From: Verrucomicrobiales bacterium
GTDB taxonomy: Bacteria > Verrucomicrobiota > Verrucomicrobiia > Verrucomicrobiales > DEV007
Length of the DNA stretch: 8,223 nucleotides
Reading direction: 5' to 3'
Assembly (NCBI GenBank): GCA_007123695.1
Contig: SLGN01000131.1
Span: 1 to 8,223 of the forward strand
The position numbers and the translations under genes are program-made. Positions 5,885 through 8,223 of this stretch are shown here, piece after piece (position 1 is the first letter of the stretch; every line of letters starts with the position of its first letter). Under the pieces are notes generated by a model that worked only from the letters and a program-made list of their open reading frames with translations, made no database searches and was not told the origin of the DNA.

Positions 5885-7249
5885 CTAGGCCCGGTTTTGT
5901 CCTTCTTCGGGGAAGACGGTGTCCTGGGTCTCGGGCACGCCGGGGATGCGGAGGGGGCGGATGGGGAGCTTGCCGTTGATGTCGATGTGGTCGGGCACCA
6001 GCTTCTGCTCGGCGTTCCACATGGCGTCCCAGGTGATGCGCTTGCCCGAATAGCAGGCGGTGCGGCCGAGGATGGCCATCACCGTGGAATGCCCGATCCA
6101 ATCGGCGTCGTCCTTGCGGTCGCCCGAGCGGATCGCGGCGAAGAACTCCTCGTGCTCGAGGTCGTACATGCTGCGCGGCGTGCGCGGCTTGCGCCAGTTC
6201 CACGACTTCTCCCCGATGATCTCGGCCGAGCTGGTGCCGAACTTGGCGATGCCCTTGGTGCCGTAGATGGTGTCGCCGGTGAAGTTGTGGGAATCGACGT
6301 ACTGCCGCCACTCGACGTGGGCGAGGGCGTTGTTCGGGTATTCGTAGGTGATGCTGAAGTGGTCGTAGATGTTGCCCTCGTTGTTGGGGCGGGCCCGTCC
6401 GCCGGTGCCGAAGGCGGCCACGGGGTCGGCGTCCTCGAAGGCCCAGCCGATGCGGTCGACGTTGTGGCAGCCCTGCTCTACGATGCCGTCGCCGCCGAGC
6501 CAGACGAAGTTGTACCAGTTCGAAAGCTGCCATTCGGTGTCGCTCATCCCGTCGGGGCGGCTGGAGGGATCGGGCATGGCCTTGACCGGACCGGCGTAGT
6601 AGATCGAGTGGATGCTCTGGATCTCGCCGATGTCGCCGTTGTGGATGCGCTCGAAGAGCGGCCTGCCGTGCTCGCTGTAGCGGTAGCAGAATCCGCAGAG
6701 GACGGAGAGGCCCTTTTCCGCCGCGACCTTGGAGGTCTCGAGGAAGTCCTTGACCCCGGCCATGTCGGTGGCGCAGGGCTTCTCGACGAAGGTGTGGATG
6801 CCGGCATCGACGGCGGCCTTGAAATGGGTCGGGCGGAAGGCGGGCGGCGTGGTCAGCAGGATGACGTCGACTCCGGCGTCGATGACCTTCTCGTAGGAGT
6901 CGATGCCACCGAAGACGCGGCTGTCGAGGGTGTCGGAGATCTTGCCCTGCGAAACCGAATTCTTCCGCACCATCTCGAGTTTCTTCTCGGCCTCTTCCAG
7001 ATAGAGGTCGCCCATGGCGTAGAGTTCGACCTTGTCGTCGGCGGCGAGGGCGTTGAGCATGGCGCCGCCGCCGCGTCCGCCCGTGCCGAGGACGCCGATC
7101 TTGAGCTTGCGGTCGTCGGTCGCGCCGAAGGTCACCGAGGGAAAGCCGAGAGCCGCCCCGGCGGCCGCGGCGGAAGCGGCGGTCTTGACGAAGCCGCGGC
7201 GGCTCGTCTCGGAGTGGGAGTCCTGGGCGGAAGGGGAGGGCTGGGTCAT
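5885..7249 (-). CDS. Tat-exported Gfo/Idh/MocA family oxidoreductase
   Basis: A 454-residue NAD(P)-dependent oxidoreductase of the Gfo/Idh/MocA family with a twin-arginine signal. The start is MTQPSPSAQD, then SRRGFVK (R17-R18) and an Ala-rich hydrophobic stretch (23-35) ending near FGA (41-43). It is therefore exported folded with its cofactor to the periplasm, or anchored there. The Rossmann domain has IGVLGTGGRGGG (51-62), VELYAMGD for strand 2 and FVEKPCA (E156-K157-P158). The C-terminal domain carries the active-site motif EQGCHNVDR (258-266, with H262 and D265). This Tat-tagged subgroup is abundant in Planctomycetota and Verrucomicrobiota, and many members are thought to act on glycans or sugar derivatives; the substrate is unknown. 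The ATG at 7249 places the Tat motif at the normal distance from the N-terminus. The longer in-frame reading adds 60 residues of non-family sequence that overlap the RND gene. It probably has its own promoter in the 130-bp upstream gap. Confidence 0.94.
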   Translation of the reverse strand: MTQPSPSAQDSHSETSRRGFVKTAASAAAAGAALGFPSVTFGATDDRKLKIGVLGTGGRGGGAMLNALAADDKVELYAMGDLYLEEAEKKLEMVRKNSVSQGKISDTLDSRVFGGIDSYEKVIDAGVDVILLTTPPAFRPTHFKAAVDAGIHTFVEKPCATDMAGVKDFLETSKVAAEKGLSVLCGFCYRYSEHGRPLFERIHNGDIGEIQSIHSIYYAGPVKAMPDPSSRPDGMSDTEWQLSNWYNFVWLGGDGIVEQGCHNVDRIGWAFEDADPVAAFGTGGRARPNNEGNIYDHFSITYEYPNNALAHVEWRQYVDSHNFTGDTIYGTKGIAKFGTSSAEIIGEKSWNWRKPRTPRSMYDLEHEEFFAAIRSGDRKDDADWIGHSTVMAILGRTACYSGKRITWDAMWNAEQKLVPDHIDINGKLPIRPLRIPGVPETQDTVFPEEGQNRA

Positions 7250-7285
7250 GGCAAAGTTCGCGGGAGAGGGTTGCGGTGTTTTTTT

Positions 7286-7304
7286 CGTATTGCGAAAGCA
7301 AACG
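7286..7304. repeat. Operator-like dyad / small hairpin upstream of the Tat oxidoreductase
   Basis: On the plus strand CGT-(A)-TTGC-GAAA-GCAA-ACG forms a 7-bp stem with one bulged A (7289) and a GAAA tetraloop. It lies 37 bp upstream of the oxidoreductase ATG, downstream of the TTGACA box at 7319-7324, and overlaps where a -10 box would fall. The T-run at 7279-7285 is on the wrong side for a minus-strand terminator. An operator for a repressor of the oxidoreductase gene is a reasonable guess only. Confidence 0.35.
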
Positions 7305-7324
7305 CAGGATGCGGGCTCTGTCAA
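7296..7324 (-). promoter_or_regulatory. Candidate promoter of the Tat oxidoreductase gene
   Basis: A perfect TTGACA (-35 consensus) reads on the minus strand at 7324-7319. Seventeen bases further the hexamer is TTGCTT, a poor match to TATAAT, so the promoter would need an activator or another sigma factor, or the -35 match is chance. It lies 70 bp from the ATG, in the 130-bp gap after the RND gene stop. That gap shows no clear terminator for the RND transcript. Confidence 0.3.
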
Positions 7325-7379
7325 AACCCCTTCGATACGCGATGCCACCACTGTTTCCGACGGGCCGGGCGGGAGCGGA

Positions 7380-8223
7380 TCAGAGGGACGGGTCGCCGAC
7401 GGTTTCCGGTTCGGGGCTTCCGGAATCATTTCCCGCCCACGCCTCGCGGTAGGATTGCCACCACCGCGAGACGATGGCGGTGAAGTCGGCGAGCGCCAGG
7501 TAGGTGAGCGGGACGATGAACAAAGTGATGATCGTGGCGAAGATGGTCCCGTAGCCCATGGCGACGGCGACCGGGGTGAGGAACTGCGCGTGGGTGGTCT
7601 GGGCGCCCGAGCCGAAAAGCCAGGGAGCGAGCTTCGCCACCCAGGTGCCGCTGTAGATCAGGGGGACGAGGCCGAAGAAGGTGGTGAAAGATGTCAGGAA
7701 GATGGCGCGGAACCGGTTCACGCCGCCCTTTTGCACCGCTTCGCGCAGGGGCATTCCGCCGGCGCGGAGACGGTTGATCTCGTCGACGAGGACGAGAGAG
7801 TCGTTCACGACGATGCCCGACACGCCGAGGATCCCGAAGATCGACATGATGCTGAGGGGAAAGTCGTGCAGGAGGTGACCGACGACGGCACCGACGATTC
7901 CGAAGGGGACCACGAGCATGACGATGAGCGGCTGCGAGTAGCTGCGGAAGGGGACCGCCATCAGGGCGTACATGCCTGCGAGGATGAGAAAAAGCGAAAC
8001 CGTCATCTGCCCGCCGCTTTCCTTGCGCTGGCGCGCTTCGCCCTCGAAGGACCAAGTAACCTGCGGGTGGCGCGAGACGAGGTCTTCGACGAAGACGCCG
8101 ATTTCGGCACGGAGGGCCTCGACGTCGGTCGTCTTCTTGTCCGCGTCGGCGGTGATGTTGAGGGCGCGGCGGCGGTCGACCCGCTTGATGTTGCTGAAGC
8201 TTTTGACCACATCGGCTTCGGCC
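7380..8223 (-). CDS. RND efflux transporter permease, C-terminal part (cut by window edge)
   Basis: The last 280 residues of an AcrB/HAE-1-type RND inner-membrane pump, a proton-driven exporter that works with a membrane-fusion protein and an outer-membrane channel. Seen in order: the end of the second periplasmic domain (visible residues 1-70), TM8 (about 73-92), RSYSQP, TM9 (about 98-118), PLSIMSIFGILGVSG leading into TM10 with GIVVNDSLVLVDEINR (136-151), the cytoplasmic amphipathic segment RAGGMPLREAVQKGG, RAIFLTSFTTFFGL (TM11, about 172-190) and TPVAVAMGYGTIFATIITLFIVP (TM12, about 215-240). A hydrophilic tail of about 36 residues follows. The VVNDSLVLVDEIN form of TM10 belongs to an environmental branch of the family rather than to AcrB itself. 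The linker between TM11 and TM12 is longer than in AcrB. The reading frame is open through the right edge, so the first 700 or so residues lie outside. The substrate cannot be inferred. Confidence 0.93.
   Translation of the reverse strand, partial: AEADVVKSFSNIKRVDRRRALNITADADKKTTDVEALRAEIGVFVEDLVSRHPQVTWSFEGEARQRKESGGQMTVSLFLILAGMYALMAVPFRSYSQPLIVMLVVPFGIVGAVVGHLLHDFPLSIMSIFGILGVSGIVVNDSLVLVDEINRLRAGGMPLREAVQKGGVNRFRAIFLTSFTTFFGLVPLIYSGTWVAKLAPWLFGSGAQTTHAQFLTPVAVAMGYGTIFATIITLFIVPLTYLALADFTAIVSRWWQSYREAWAGNDSGSPEPETVGDPSL

Noticed and set aside
5604..7301. 565-residue minus-strand ORF overlapping the Tat oxidoreductase in another frame
   Set aside because: It is Arg/Pro-rich throughout with no motif, while the overlapping frame encodes a complete Gfo/Idh/MocA protein.
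7250..7429. 60-residue N-terminal extension of the Tat oxidoreductase
   Set aside because: It would bury the twin-arginine signal inside the protein and overlap the RND gene end. The Met at 7249 gives a normal Tat leader.
5897..7483. 528-residue plus-strand ORF opposite the Tat oxidoreductase
   Set aside because: It mirrors the codons of a firmly identified gene. The Val/Gly/Asp/Ala repetitive composition is an antisense artefact and no motif is visible.
1..8223. CRISPR array, tRNA, rRNA, insertion sequence, phage or toxin-antitoxin genes
   Set aside because: I found no spaced repeats, cloverleaf-like sequence, transposase or integrase motifs, or small paired genes. Nearly all sequence is explained by the eight genes.

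Overview
The window is GC-rich (about two-thirds GC by eye) and almost fully coding. It holds eight protein genes, the two outermost cut by the window edges. I see no rRNA, tRNA, CRISPR array, insertion sequence or integrase. The gene mix suggests a Gram-negative member of the PVC group, most likely Verrucomicrobiota. The mix includes a Tat-exported Gfo/Idh/MocA oxidoreductase plus a cytosolic one, a membrane-anchored PQQ-like propeller with a DWPDFLGPGRRG-type motif, an OmpH/Skp-like chaperone and an RND efflux pump. The lack of Shine-Dalgarno sequences fits this. The assignment is inferred from protein style, not from a marker gene.

Layout, left to right. (1) A minus-strand block reads from 3683 down to 1 in this order: AI-2E/PerM-type permease (2367-3683), a stand-alone carrier-protein/thioesterase didomain protein (1261-2370), an OmpH/Skp-like periplasmic protein (523-1146) and the N-terminal third of a cytosolic Gfo/Idh/MocA oxidoreductase (1-455). 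The first two overlap by 4 bp (GTGA) and are surely co-transcribed. The other two follow after gaps of 114 and 67 bp without a visible terminator. (2) A 145-bp divergent intergenic region (3684-3828) carries a strong GC palindrome and a tandem 7-bp repeat. (3) A plus-strand pair follows: a membrane-anchored PQQ-like beta-propeller protein (3829-5406) and a YjbQ/UPF0047 protein (5447-5875). (4) A Tat-signal Gfo/Idh/MocA oxidoreductase on the minus strand (5885-7249) converges on yjbQ with only 9 bp between the stop codons. (5) After a 130-bp intergenic region with a TTGACA box and an operator-like dyad comes the C-terminal end of an RND efflux permease (7380-8223, minus strand).

Most genes look like separate housekeeping or envelope functions rather than one dedicated system. 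The part most deserving attention is the carrier-thioesterase protein. It looks like the last two domains of a nonribosomal peptide or polyketide synthase, has all expected catalytic residues, has no adenylation, condensation or ketosynthase domain in the window, and is translationally coupled to a permease. A modest thioester-release/export unit is a possible reading, but this is inference. The many long ORFs antisense to these genes are by-products of GC-rich codon usage.
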